Source: Pseudomonas batumici (GTDB taxonomy: Bacteria; Pseudomonadota; Gammaproteobacteria; Pseudomonadales; Pseudomonadaceae). Taken from it: a stretch of 64,000 nt of DNA. The DNA lies in NCBI RefSeq assembly GCF_000820515.1, contig NZ_JXDG01000010.1:1-64000 (forward strand). The letters run 5' to 3'. Position numbers and translations under genes: made by a program. This document shows positions 54,437 through 63,187 of this stretch, one piece after another. The notes under the pieces were generated by a model, which worked only from the letters and a program-made list of their open reading frames with translations, made no database searches and was not told the DNA's origin. How positions within the stretch are numbered: position 1 is the first letter of the stretch; each line of letters begins with the position of its first letter.

Positions 54437-54937
54437 GTGAAAATCAATTGGGCCGAGAACCTGCGACGAAACGTGCACCAGGTGGCCGAGTCCCTGGGCA
54501 ACCTGTTCGTCGAGTCGTTCCATTACCTAGCGCTGTTCGCCATCGGCGGGGTCACCGCCTGGGCGGCGGTGATGGAGTTCCTGACGATGATCGAAGGCGG
54601 GCAGCTCAAGATCGACGACATCCTGCTGCTGTTCATCTACCTCGAACTGGGGGCGATGGTGGGGATCTACTTCAAGACCAACCATATGCCCGTGCGCTTC
54701 CTGATCTACGTGGCGATCACCGCGCTGACCCGGCTGCTGATCTCCAACGTGTCGCACCACAATCCACCGGACATGGGCGTGGTTTACCTTTCCGGTGCGA
54801 TCCTGCTGCTGGCGTTCGCGATCCTGGTGGTGCGCTATGCCTCGTCGCAGTTCCCGTCGGTGAAGATCGAGCATCCGCAGCGTAAGATCGGCGAGGGCTC
54901 CGGCGAGCATCCGGAAGTGGAGAAGGGTGAGCTGTAG
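54437..54937 (+). CDS. psiE: PsiE-family membrane protein
   Basis: The 166-residue protein has four predicted membrane segments (about 25-50, 60-80, 88-105, 115-135) and the phosphate-starvation-inducible PsiE family pattern (LLLFIYLELGAMVGIYF). The role is unknown. It starts at GTG 54437 with AAGGAAC upstream. No Pho box was recognised. A REPIN directly follows. Confidence 0.87.
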   Translation: MKINWAENLRRNVHQVAESLGNLFVESFHYLALFAIGGVTAWAAVMEFLTMIEGGQLKIDDILLLFIYLELGAMVGIYFKTNHMPVRFLIYVAITALTRLLISNVSHHNPPDMGVVYLSGAILLLAFAILVVRYASSQFPSVKIEHPQRKIGEGSGEHPEVEKGEL

Positions 54938-55044
54938 GAGGTAGGAGGTAGGAGCGAGCTTGCTCGCGATGGTAGCCGGGACACCGCGGGGTATCAGGTT
55001 TCCCGCGTTATCGTTGACGCCCATCGCGAGCAAGCTCGCTCCTA
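54934..55044. repeat. REPIN with a 3x 7-bp tandem repeat at one end
   Basis: The arms TAGGAGCGAGC.. (54949-54972) and its inverse (55021-55044) are perfect over 24 bases. GTAGGAG is repeated three times at 54934-54954. The interior matches the REPIN at 28812-28922 in opposite orientation. Confidence 0.9.
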
Positions 55045-55052
55045 CACCATCA

Positions 55053-55394
55053 TCAGTTCATCCAGACGCCGGCGCGCAAATGCCAGCCATCGTTATGCCG
55101 TTCCCAGTGCGGGTGCACATAGCGATAGCCCGGGCGCACCGGCTCCCAATGCCCGTGCATCGCCACATAGCGCCGTCCGTCCCAATGCCAGTAACCCCGC
55201 GCCCAGACGAAACCGGGACGATAGGCCGGCTCCACCTCGATCACTTCCTGCGGCGGCGGTTGCGGCGCCACCACTTCCACGTATTGCGGTGCCGGCCGTT
55301 CGACCACCACCTGGCGCTCGTGGACCACGCGCTCCTGTACGCAACCGGAAGCCGCCATGACTACCGCTGCAAGTGCTGCGTAACGTAAAAACAT
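55053..55394 (-). CDS. YXWGXW repeat-containing lipoprotein
   Basis: The 113-residue protein has a lipobox (VVMAASGC, Cys18) and Trp/Tyr/His-rich repeats (FVWARGYWHWDGRRYV, HGHWEPVRPGYRYVHPHWE, HNDGWHLRAGVW) of the YXWGXW family. Such proteins are cell-surface or envelope proteins of unknown function. ATG 55394 is used because it starts the signal peptide. Confidence 0.82.
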   Translation of the reverse strand: MFLRYAALAAVVMAASGCVQERVVHERQVVVERPAPQYVEVVAPQPPPQEVIEVEPAYRPGFVWARGYWHWDGRRYVAMHGHWEPVRPGYRYVHPHWERHNDGWHLRAGVWMN

Positions 55395-55648
55395 GTTGCC
55401 TCCTTGGAATGGTCCGCCTACGGCGAACGGATCAGTGCCGTGTTTTCTCACCGGCTACGCTTGTTGTAACAGCATGTATCTGTCCGGATCCTGAACCCGA
55501 CACAGTCTTTTTAGCCGCAAGAGCCACTTGTCACAGAGCTTAGGCAGGATAGAACTGAATGCATCATTGTCAGCATTGGTACAGCCAGTTCGACAGACAC
55601 TGGGGACGAAAGGACTGATGCCGCTCTCACCTTTGGAAGCCTCTTGAT

Positions 55649-57187
55649 ATGCCAGTACCGGGTGCTGTTCTACGTTGTCTGGGGTTGTCGGTTTGTCTGG
55701 TCGCGGGACTTCCCGTCGTTGCTGTGGCGGCGCCTGCCGCGCCCTTGAGTCCGGCCGATTCGGCCTGGCTGCGGCGTGACGGTTTCGACCTGGACGCGGC
55801 GAACGTCGCGCGCTTTCGCGCCATGGGCCGCAGTGGCCTGCTGGAGGCGCAACTGAGCGACCGTATTCGTGACACCTTGCCACCGGGTATCGATGCCCAA
55901 TTGCGGGCGTACCCGATCCTCGCGCAACCGCTGCAGGCCACCTTGCTCGCGTTCAAGCAGCGCCAGGAGCAGCTCCAGTCGATGCCGGACGGCGATGCCA
56001 AGGTCGAGGCGAAAAAGTCCCAGCAGCAACAACTCAATGACGCCGCCGACCAGGCTCGGCAAATCACCCTGTTGCGAGCGGTCTACGGCAGCAACCAGCT
56101 CAAGGAGCAGATGGTCGGGTTCTGGCTCAATCACTTCAGCGTGTTCGCTGGCAAGGGCGCGGTGCGCCTGATGGCGGCGGACTACGAAGAGCGGGTGATC
56201 CGTCCGCATGCCCTGGGCAAGTTCAAGGATCTGCTTCTGGCCACCCTCAAGAGCCCGGCGATGCTGGAGTTTCTCGACAATGCCCAGAACGCCCGGGGCA
56301 AGGTCAACGAAAACTACGCCCGCGAATTGATGGAGCTGCACACCCTGGGGGTCGGCTCCGGCTACACCCAGCAGGATGTCCAGCAACTGGCGCTGATCCT
56401 CACCGGCGCGGGGGTGATGCCGCTGGACGGCCGGGTGCAGAAGTTCGGCCCGCGGGTGGCGCCGCTGGTGGTGCGCGACGGGATGTTCCAGTTCAACCCC
56501 AATCGCCATGACTTCTCCGACAAGGTGCTGTTGGGCGAGCCGATCCAGGGCAGCGGTTTCGATGAGATCACCCGGGCGGTCAACCTGATCACCCGGCAGA
56601 AGGCCTGTGCACAGTTCATCTCGCGCAAACTCGCGCAATACTTTGTCGCCGACCAACCGCCGCAGTCCCTGGTGGACCGCATGAGCGTGACCTTCCAGCG
56701 CAGCGATGGCGACATCGCCCAGGTGCTGCGCACGCTCTTCGAGTCGCCGGAGTTGTTGCAAAGCGCCGGGAAAAAATTCAAGGACCCGACCCAGTTCGTG
56801 GTCTCGGCGGTGCGCCTGGCCTACGATGGCAAGCCCATCGCCAATCCCCGGCCGATGCTCAATTGGCTCAATCAGCTGGGTGAGCCGGTGTTCGGTCGCC
56901 AGACCCCGGACGGCTGGCCGCTGGACGCCGCCGGCTGGGCCAGTTCGGGGCAGATGTCCAAGCGTTTCGAAATCGCCCGGGCCATCGGCTCGGGCTACAA
57001 CCGGCTGTTCACTCCGGAAGGCACTGACAAGGCACAGGGCGGTTTTCCCATGATTACCACGCCGCTCTACTACGAAGCCATTGGCCCGCATCTGTCGGCG
57101 GCCACCACCGCCGCGCTGAATCAGGCCACGTCGCCCCAGGAATGGAACACCTTTCTGTTGTCCTCACCAGACTTCAACAACCGCTAA
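55649..57187 (+). CDS. DUF1800 family secreted protein
   Basis: The 512-residue protein has a signal peptide (to about residue 29, ...VVAVAAPAA) and the DUF1800 domain, with QLKEQMVGFWLNHFSVF, NENYARELMELHTLGVGSGY and RKLAQYFVADQPP as family blocks. No enzymatic role is established. It is followed by a DUF1501 gene 27 bp downstream; the pair is common in many bacteria. Confidence 0.87.
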   Translation: MPVPGAVLRCLGLSVCLVAGLPVVAVAAPAAPLSPADSAWLRRDGFDLDAANVARFRAMGRSGLLEAQLSDRIRDTLPPGIDAQLRAYPILAQPLQATLLAFKQRQEQLQSMPDGDAKVEAKKSQQQQLNDAADQARQITLLRAVYGSNQLKEQMVGFWLNHFSVFAGKGAVRLMAADYEERVIRPHALGKFKDLLLATLKSPAMLEFLDNAQNARGKVNENYARELMELHTLGVGSGYTQQDVQQLALILTGAGVMPLDGRVQKFGPRVAPLVVRDGMFQFNPNRHDFSDKVLLGEPIQGSGFDEITRAVNLITRQKACAQFISRKLAQYFVADQPPQSLVDRMSVTFQRSDGDIAQVLRTLFESPELLQSAGKKFKDPTQFVVSAVRLAYDGKPIANPRPMLNWLNQLGEPVFGRQTPDGWPLDAAGWASSGQMSKRFEIARAIGSGYNRLFTPEGTDKAQGGFPMITTPLYYEAIGPHLSAATTAALNQATSPQEWNTFLLSSPDFNNR

Positions 57188-57214
57188 CGTCGTGCCTCTC
57201 AGGAAGGTGCTGTG

Positions 57215-58414
57215 ATGAATCGTCGAGATTTTCTGGTCGCTTCAGCGGTCGCCGCGGCGACCCTGCCGACCTTGTCGTTCTCCGGGAAGCTGTTTGCTGC
57301 CCCAGCGTCGGCGCCGCGCTTTCTGATGGTGTTCCTGCGTGGCGGCTACGACTGCAACAACCTGCTGGTGCCCTATGCCAGCGATTTCTACTACGAGTCG
57401 CGGCCGAACCTGGCGATCGCCCGGCCCGATCCGCACAACCTCAACAGTGCCATCGCCCTCGACGGTCATTGGGGCCTCAACCCGGTGCTGCGCGATTCGC
57501 TCTACCCGTTCTGGCAACGCAAGCAGATCGCGTTCGTGCCCTTTGCCGGTACCGACGACCTGTCGCGCAGCCATTTCGAAACCCAGGACAATATCGAGGC
57601 GGGCCTGGCGGGCGACCAGCACGGTCACTATGGCTCGGGCTTTCTCGCCCGCCTGGCCGGCGTCTTGCCCGGCAGTACGCCGATTGCCTTTACCGACGCC
57701 TTGCCCCTGAGTTTCCAGGGCGGTCGGGATATTCCCAACCTGTCCTTGCGCGGGGTCTCCAAGCCGGTCTTCGACGAGCGCCAGTCGTCGATCCTCGCCT
57801 CGATGTACAAGGGCACCACGCTGGCCGCGCCGGTGTCCGACGGGCTGCAACTGCGCCAGCAAGTGTCGAAGGATCTGCAGGACGAAATGACCAAGGCCGG
57901 GCGCGGCGCGCAGACCGCGCAGAATTTCGCCGCCGAGACCCGGCGCATCGCCACCCTGATGCGCGATCAGTATCGGCTCGGTTTCGTCGATGTCGGCGGC
58001 TGGGACACCCACGTCAACCAGGGCAGCACCCAGGGCCCGTTGGCCAACAACCTGGCGAACCTGGGGCAGGGACTGGCGGCGTTTGCCGATGCCATGGGCG
58101 ATCAGTGGAAAGACACCACCGTGGTGGTGGTCTCGGAATTTGGCCGCACCTTTCGCGAGAACGGCGATCGCGGCACCGATCATGGACATGGCACGGTGTA
58201 CTGGGTGCTGGGCGGCAGCGTGCACGGCGGGCGTATCGCCGGCGAGCAGGTGGCGGTGGCCCCGGGCAGCCTGTTGCAGAACCGCGATTACCCGGTGCTG
58301 AACAATTACCGTGATCTGCTGGGCGGCGTGCTGGGGCGCACCTGGGGTTTGTCGGCTGCGCAACTTCAGAGCGTTTTCCCCGGCGCGCGCCCCAATGGGT
58401 TGCAGCTGGTTTAG
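57215..58414 (+). CDS. DUF1501 family Tat-exported protein
   Basis: The 399-residue protein begins with NRRDFLVASAVAAATL, a twin-arginine signal, followed by an alkaline-phosphatase/sulfatase-like fold: LRGGYDCNNLLVP near the start, FVDVGGWDTHVNQG, VVVSEFGRTFREN, and TDHGHGTVYWVLGG near the end (the last two are typical metal-site blocks). It may be a hydrolase. It works next to DUF1800, probably exported together. Confidence 0.87.
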   Translation: MNRRDFLVASAVAAATLPTLSFSGKLFAAPASAPRFLMVFLRGGYDCNNLLVPYASDFYYESRPNLAIARPDPHNLNSAIALDGHWGLNPVLRDSLYPFWQRKQIAFVPFAGTDDLSRSHFETQDNIEAGLAGDQHGHYGSGFLARLAGVLPGSTPIAFTDALPLSFQGGRDIPNLSLRGVSKPVFDERQSSILASMYKGTTLAAPVSDGLQLRQQVSKDLQDEMTKAGRGAQTAQNFAAETRRIATLMRDQYRLGFVDVGGWDTHVNQGSTQGPLANNLANLGQGLAAFADAMGDQWKDTTVVVVSEFGRTFRENGDRGTDHGHGTVYWVLGGSVHGGRIAGEQVAVAPGSLLQNRDYPVLNNYRDLLGGVLGRTWGLSAAQLQSVFPGARPNGLQLV

Positions 58415-58421
58415 TGACTGC

Positions 58422-58787
58422 TTAACGAACCGGCAAGGTCAGCACCCGGCCGGTCACTGTGGCCGGGCGCCCCATACGATGGCCGGCGCCACTCCACATC
58501 GGTGCGGGGAGGGTCGCCAGCTTGAGACTGTCGCTGTCGGTCATGGCCGTGAGCATCTCCATCGCGCAATGCCCCTGCTCGATGGCGATGCCGAATTGCA
58601 CGCTCTGGATCAGGCGTTTCAGGCGCCGCGGATCATTGCGCTGCTCGGCGCTGATCATCCGTTTGGCCACCACCCCGTCGGCGTTGGACAGGGTCAGCAT
58701 GATGTCGCCGTCCAGTCCCTGGAGGCTGAGGTTGACCCGGTATTCGGGCTGGAAAGCGTCGTTGATCAACTGAAAGGGGTTATCCAT
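58422..58787 (-). CDS. DUF3509 family protein
   Basis: The 121-residue protein matches the DUF3509 family, found mostly in Pseudomonas: MDNPFQLINDAF, NLSLQGLDGDIMLTLS and KRMISAEQRNDPRRL. The function is unknown. ATG 58787 fits the family N terminus. Convergent with the DUF1501 gene. Confidence 0.82.
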   Translation of the reverse strand: MDNPFQLINDAFQPEYRVNLSLQGLDGDIMLTLSNADGVVAKRMISAEQRNDPRRLKRLIQSVQFGIAIEQGHCAMEMLTAMTDSDSLKLATLPAPMWSGAGHRMGRPATVTGRVLTLPVR

Positions 58788-58960
58788 GTGTGTCACCACT
58801 CTGATCGAAACCTGCATTCATTGACTGCTCGCTGGCTGGATTGGTTCGTCAGTTCCGGACCGGCGGCAGGTCGGTGCCCTGACTTCGTGTCGGGGCACAA
58901 CTAACGGCCTTGATGCTGTGTTGAAAAAAAGTGCAAGGCTTGTGCCGAGTAAACGACCGT

Positions 58961-60349
58961 TCAGTAGAAGCGCCGTGGATCGGCGTCGATCAGGCTGGCC
59001 AGCTTGGTCAGGGCGAAGCGCAGTTCGTCCCGGCTGGTGGGCGACATCAGGACGATCCGCACGCTGCGGGTAGTCCCCAGGCGTTCGGCCTGGAACTGCG
59101 TGCCGCTGAGCACCAGCACACCGTTGGCCCGTGCCAGCAGGGTGAATTCATCGCCACTCCAGGGCTCGGGCAAGGTCAGCCACAGGTGGTAGCTGTGGGG
59201 CTGGGTAGCGATCTGCAAGCCGCGAAACACTTCGGCGGCGATGGCCTGGCGGGCGGCCGCCTCGTTGCGCTGGATCGCCACCAACTGCGTGTCCAGCCCC
59301 TCGCCGAGCATCATGCTCGCCAGTTGCGCGGTCAGCGGCGATGGCATCCAGATACTGCTGCGGACCATGGAGGTCAGGCGCGACAGCAGTTTCGGCGGGC
59401 TGTACAGGTAGCCGATGCGCAGGGCCGGCATCACCGACTTCGACAGGCTGGTGAGGTACACCGAACGGTGCGGCGCATAGCTGGACAGCGGCTTGATCGA
59501 GGGATCGGTGGCGAGGAAACCGTAGATATCGTCGTCGATGATGATGAAATCGAACTCTTCGGCAATCGCCGCGATCTGTGCCCGGCGCGCCGCTGACATG
59601 ATCGCCGTGGTCGGGTTCTGGCAGGTGGCGACGCAGATCAGCAACGCCGGTTTTTCCCGCAGGCAGCGCTCGCGCAGGGCTTCGGGAATGATCCCTTGCT
59701 CATCCATTTCCACGCCGCCGAGCCGCCGTTCCAGACCATGGGCCAGGGAGATGATGCCCGGGTAGCAGAGCGCTTCGCAGAGCACCAGGTCGCCGCTGTT
59801 GCTCAGGGCGCTCAGGGCGACCATCAGGCCATGTTGCGCGCCGGCGGTGATGACCACCTGCTGCCATTGCGCGTCGGGCAGCGACTGGCGCAGCCACTGG
59901 GCGCCGGCTTCACGGTGGGCGGGATGGCCGCCGTCGGGGGCGTAGTCCAGGGCACGGGCGAAATCCGCGTCGTTGGCCATGTTCACCAGGGCATCGCGCA
60001 ACTCGTGTTCCAGGGGCTCGCCGTGGGGCTTGATGATCGACAGGTCGAGCAGGTCGGCCGGCCCCGCCGCCAGCAGCGTCGACGTCGGCTGGCGTGTCGC
60101 TGGCGGCACGCCCTGTTCCAGCACATAAGTACCGCGTCCGACTTCACCCTGCACCAGCTTGCGCCGCTGGGCCTCGCTGTAGGCCCGGCTGATGGTGCCC
60201 GGCGTGACCTCCAGCGCCTGGGCCAGTTCACGCAGGGTGGGCAGGCGGCTGCCGACCTTCAGCGCACCGCTGGCGATATCCCGTGCCAGCGCATCGGCGA
60301 TGGAGAGATACACCGGTTGGTTGAAGTCGCTGAGCCGAGGAACCCACAT
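58961..60349 (-). CDS. MocR-type GntR regulator with aminotransferase domain
   Basis: The 462-residue protein has a GntR winged HTH (about 10-75, LARDIASGALKVGSRLPTLRELA) joined to an aminotransferase-I-like domain (about 105-455) with the PLP lysine in LSKSVMPALRIGYL. MocR regulators usually control a neighbouring gene of amino-acid or vitamin metabolism. It is divergent from a benE-type transporter gene across an operator-like region. Confidence 0.9.
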   Translation of the reverse strand: MWVPRLSDFNQPVYLSIADALARDIASGALKVGSRLPTLRELAQALEVTPGTISRAYSEAQRRKLVQGEVGRGTYVLEQGVPPATRQPTSTLLAAGPADLLDLSIIKPHGEPLEHELRDALVNMANDADFARALDYAPDGGHPAHREAGAQWLRQSLPDAQWQQVVITAGAQHGLMVALSALSNSGDLVLCEALCYPGIISLAHGLERRLGGVEMDEQGIIPEALRERCLREKPALLICVATCQNPTTAIMSAARRAQIAAIAEEFDFIIIDDDIYGFLATDPSIKPLSSYAPHRSVYLTSLSKSVMPALRIGYLYSPPKLLSRLTSMVRSSIWMPSPLTAQLASMMLGEGLDTQLVAIQRNEAAARQAIAAEVFRGLQIATQPHSYHLWLTLPEPWSGDEFTLLARANGVLVLSGTQFQAERLGTTRSVRIVLMSPTSRDELRFALTKLASLIDADPRRFY

Positions 60350-60410
60350 GCGTGATAGCTACCGATCCTGAAGAGAGTGGACGGCAGCTTATCACAGGGT
60401 GCGCCAACCT

Positions 60411-60479
60411 AAATTGATTCTATTGAATCGAATCAATTTTTGCGGTTATATGCACTTAAGTCGATTCAATCGAATCAAT
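60411..60479. promoter_or_regulatory. Operator-like repeats between mocR-type gene and benE-type gene
   Basis: ATTGAATCGAATCAAT at 60422-60437 and ATTCAATCGAATCAAT at 60464-60479 are direct repeats 42 bp apart (four helical turns), differing at one base. The first is part of a palindrome with arms AAATTGATTC (60411-60420) and GAATCAATTT (60430-60439). Long-distance repeats are usual for MocR regulators. Confidence 0.7.
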
Positions 60480-60500
60480 GCCTCCCACGCTCAGGTACCG

Positions 60501-61706
60501 ATGCTCATGAGTCACCTCAGAAAGGATTTTTCGTTATCGGCGGTTATCGCCGGCTTCATCGCGGTGGTCATCTCCTATGCCGGCCCGCTGATCATCGTGT
60601 TCCAGGCGGCATCCCAGGCCCACCTGTCCAGCGAGCAGGTGTCGTCGTGGATCTGGGCGATCTCCATCGGCAGCGGCGTCACCGGCCTGCTGTTGAGCTG
60701 GCGCCTGCGGATTCCGGTGATTACCGCCTGGTCGACGCCCGGCGCGGCGTTGCTGGTCTCGATGTTGCCGACGGTGTCGTTCGCCGAGGCGATCGGGGCC
60801 TATGTGGTCGCGTCGTTGATCATCGTGGTCATCGGTTTGTCGGGGGCCTTCGACAAATTGATGAGCCGCCTGCCCAAGGCAATTGCCGCGGCGATGCTGG
60901 CGGGGATCCTGTTTCGTTTCGGCGCCGAGCTGTTCACCTCGATCCGCCTGCAACCGGCGCTGGTGTTGTCGATGATCGGCGTCTATCTGGTGTGCAAGCG
61001 TTTCTCGCCGCGCTACGCGATCCTTTCGGTGTTGATCGTCGGCTGTGCCTTCGCCGGGGTGATGGGCGAATTGAACCAGGCGGCGATCACCGTGGCGGTG
61101 GCGCAGCCGATCTTCACCGCGCCCGAGTGGAGCTGGCACGCGATCATCAATATCGGCCTGCCGCTGGCCCTGGTGACCCTGACCGGCCAGTACGTGCCCG
61201 GCATGGCCGTGTTACGCACAGCCGGTTATACCCAGCCGGCGCGGTCGATGATTTCGCTGACGGCTGCCAGCGCGGTGCTGCTGGCGCCGTTCGGGGCTCA
61301 TGGTCTCAACCTGGCGGCGATCACGGCGGCGATCTGCACCGGTCGCGAGGCCCACGAAAACCGCGACAAGCGCTATGTCGCCGGCATCGCCTGCGGGTTT
61401 TTCTACATCCTGATGGGGACTTTCGGCGCGACCCTGGCCTCGGTGTTCGGTGCCTTGCCCAAGGAGCTGATCGCGTCCCTGGCCGGGTTGGCGCTGTTCG
61501 GCGCGATCAGTGCCGGCCTCACGGGTGCCATGGCCGAGGAGAAGCAACGGGAAGCGGCGCTGATCACCTTTCTGGTGACCGCTTCGGGCATGAGCTTCCT
61601 GGGGCTGGCGGCGGCGTTCTGGGGATTGATCTTCGGCCTGGTGGCGCATTTCGTGCTGAGCTACACCCGCGAGCGCAAGGTGCCGGTGGGACTGCGTGAC
61701 GCTTGA
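60501..61706 (+). CDS. Benzoate/H+ symporter BenE family transporter
   Basis: The ~401-residue membrane protein (about 10-12 segments) matches the BenE family: SAVIAGFIAVVISYAGPLIIVFQAA, GQYVPGMAVLRTAGY and AAITAAICTGREAHENRDKRY are characteristic. No benzoate-degradation gene (benABCD) is nearby, so the substrate is uncertain and might relate to the ligand of the divergent MocR regulator. Starts at 60501 or 60507 are both possible. Confidence 0.85.
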   Translation: MLMSHLRKDFSLSAVIAGFIAVVISYAGPLIIVFQAASQAHLSSEQVSSWIWAISIGSGVTGLLLSWRLRIPVITAWSTPGAALLVSMLPTVSFAEAIGAYVVASLIIVVIGLSGAFDKLMSRLPKAIAAAMLAGILFRFGAELFTSIRLQPALVLSMIGVYLVCKRFSPRYAILSVLIVGCAFAGVMGELNQAAITVAVAQPIFTAPEWSWHAIINIGLPLALVTLTGQYVPGMAVLRTAGYTQPARSMISLTAASAVLLAPFGAHGLNLAAITAAICTGREAHENRDKRYVAGIACGFFYILMGTFGATLASVFGALPKELIASLAGLALFGAISAGLTGAMAEEKQREAALITFLVTASGMSFLGLAAAFWGLIFGLVAHFVLSYTRERKVPVGLRDA

Positions 61707-62004
61707 TGCGTGCATGGGGCCGGGCAGGGACGTCCGGCGGTCAAGGCGTTTTCTGGCAAGCCCGCCATGGAGTTTTTCAGGAGATTTGTTGCAAGAAATG
61801 ACAGTGAGGCGACTCAACCCAATTCCCGACATTAACAGCGCTTTACGGGCTTGTCCGCCTATTTCGTCGGATAATTATTTATCTTTTCAAAGGGCTTGAA
61901 TTGTTTTTCCAACTGCCCAACTCTGTCATCAAGAGGTCATCTTCAGCACGCTTCCAGGCGTTGCCGCGAGCCTCTTGCAAGCTAGCTGAAATAAGGGAAG
62001 AACT
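61707..62004. other. Intergenic region between the BenE-type gene and the HPF-like gene
   Basis: This ~300-bp stretch contains no credible ORF, clear terminator or repeat. An AT-rich tract (ATAATTATTTATCTTTTC near 61870-61890) may be part of a promoter of the downstream gene. Confidence 0.4.
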
Positions 62005-62418
62005 ATGCAAATCCAAGTCAATAGTGATAACCATATTCAAAGCAGCAACCGACTGAAGGAGTGGGTTCGGTCGAGCGTCGAGAGCGCGCTCGAACGTTAT
62101 GAAGAACACCTGACACGGGTCGAGGTTCACCTGGCGGACGAGAACGGCGACAAGCCCGGTCCCCACGACTTGCGCTGCCAGATGGAAGCGCGGCCAAAAG
62201 GCCATCAACCGATTTCGGTCACCCATAAAGCCGATACCCTGGAACAGGCGATCGATGGCGCGGCCACCCGACTTGAACACGCACTGGAGCATCTGTTCGG
62301 CAAACTGCAAGCCAAACGCCCGATCGCCATCAAGGGCGAGCGCCGCGACCTGGGAGACGCACTGCTGGAAGAGGAGTTCGAAGAGAAGGAACGTGTGCGA
62401 CTGGCCGCTAACGGCTGA
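62005..62418 (+). CDS. HPF/RaiA-family ribosome-associated protein
   Basis: The 137-residue protein has the sigma-54 modulation/ribosome-hibernation fold: MQIQVNSDNHIQSSNRLKE, then RVEVHLADENGDKPGPHD and AIDGAATRLEHALEHLFGKL. It is longer than HPF at the C terminus, with an acidic tail (EEEFEEKERV). It should bind ribosomes or ribosome-like targets in stress. Pseudomonas also has a separate hpf in the rpoN region; this may be a paralogue. A ribosome site AAGGGAAG precedes it. Confidence 0.82.
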   Translation: MQIQVNSDNHIQSSNRLKEWVRSSVESALERYEEHLTRVEVHLADENGDKPGPHDLRCQMEARPKGHQPISVTHKADTLEQAIDGAATRLEHALEHLFGKLQAKRPIAIKGERRDLGDALLEEEFEEKERVRLAANG

Positions 62419-62436
62419 TTGCCAGCGCTGACCACG

Positions 62437-62463
62437 ACGGGCCTGCATTGCAGGCCCGTTTTC
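62437..62463 (+). terminator. Rho-independent terminator after the HPF-like gene
   Basis: ACGGGCCTGCATTGCAGGCCCGTTTTC forms a 10-bp stem with a short loop and T run. Confidence 0.88.
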
Positions 62464-62514
62464 GTTTGGGGCGCCGTTCAAACCGGGCTCAGTTCAGCGG
62501 ATCTCTTTGCGCAT

Positions 62515-62533
62515 GAGAATTTTTATCATTAAT
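62515..62533. promoter_or_regulatory. Candidate Fur box before fecI-like gene
   Basis: GAGAATTTTTATCATTAAT matches the 19-bp Fur consensus at 13 of 19 positions. It lies 64 bp upstream of the sigma-factor gene, the usual place for iron control of FecI-type genes. Binding is inferred. Confidence 0.55.
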
Positions 62534-62596
62534 ATTGGCATCTTTTCACGCTGACTGGCCGCTGATCGACGGCGGGCTGTTGCTGGGAGTGTTGCG

Positions 62597-63187
62597 ATGA
62601 ACCTGGCCATGCGCCCCCCCGAGAATCCCGAGGTCGAGGGCAGCGACCGTGCGCACTTCCTGCAAGTGTTCCTGTCTCAACGCTCGCAAATGGAGGCGCT
62701 GGTCAGCCGCCGGGTCGGTTGTCGGGCGACGGCGGCGGACCTGGTCCAGGACCTGTTCCTGCGCTTCTGGCGACGGCCGCTGGTGCAGGTGGAAGAACTG
62801 AGCACCTACCTGCTGCGCTGCGCCGGCAACATTGCCATCGACCATTTGCGCAGCGAAGGAGCCCGCGTGCGGGTCAATGAAGGCTGGCTGCCCGAGCAGC
62901 AGGGTAACCAGAGCTTCGAACCCGAGGTCGCCCTGGAGGCCGGTAACGACCTGCGCCACGTCGAGGCGGCGCTGCGCAGCCTGCCGGAACGCACCCGCCA
63001 GATTTTCCTGCTCAACCGTATCCATGGCCGCAAGTACGTCGAGATCGCCAAGGCCATGGGACTCTCGCAAAGCGCCGTGGAAAAACACATGATGCGGGCC
63101 CTCGAAGCCTGCAAGGCCAGTCTTCGGGAGCCTTCGGGCAGCCATGGAGCGTCTTCACCCACACGTCTGCCAAGGAAAGCATCGTGA
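62597..63187 (+). CDS. FecI-type ECF sigma factor
   Basis: The 196-residue protein has sigma region 2 (about 25-90: LVQDLFLRFWRR, YLLRCAGNIAIDHLRS) and region 4 (about 118-170: LPERTRQIFLLNRIHGRKYVEIAKAMGLS). It belongs to the iron-starvation ECF group and is expected to be activated by a siderophore signal through the adjacent FecR. It overlaps the FecR gene by GTGA. Its TonB-dependent receptor gene probably lies beyond the window. Confidence 0.92.
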   Translation: MNLAMRPPENPEVEGSDRAHFLQVFLSQRSQMEALVSRRVGCRATAADLVQDLFLRFWRRPLVQVEELSTYLLRCAGNIAIDHLRSEGARVRVNEGWLPEQQGNQSFEPEVALEAGNDLRHVEAALRSLPERTRQIFLLNRIHGRKYVEIAKAMGLSQSAVEKHMMRALEACKASLREPSGSHGASSPTRLPRKAS

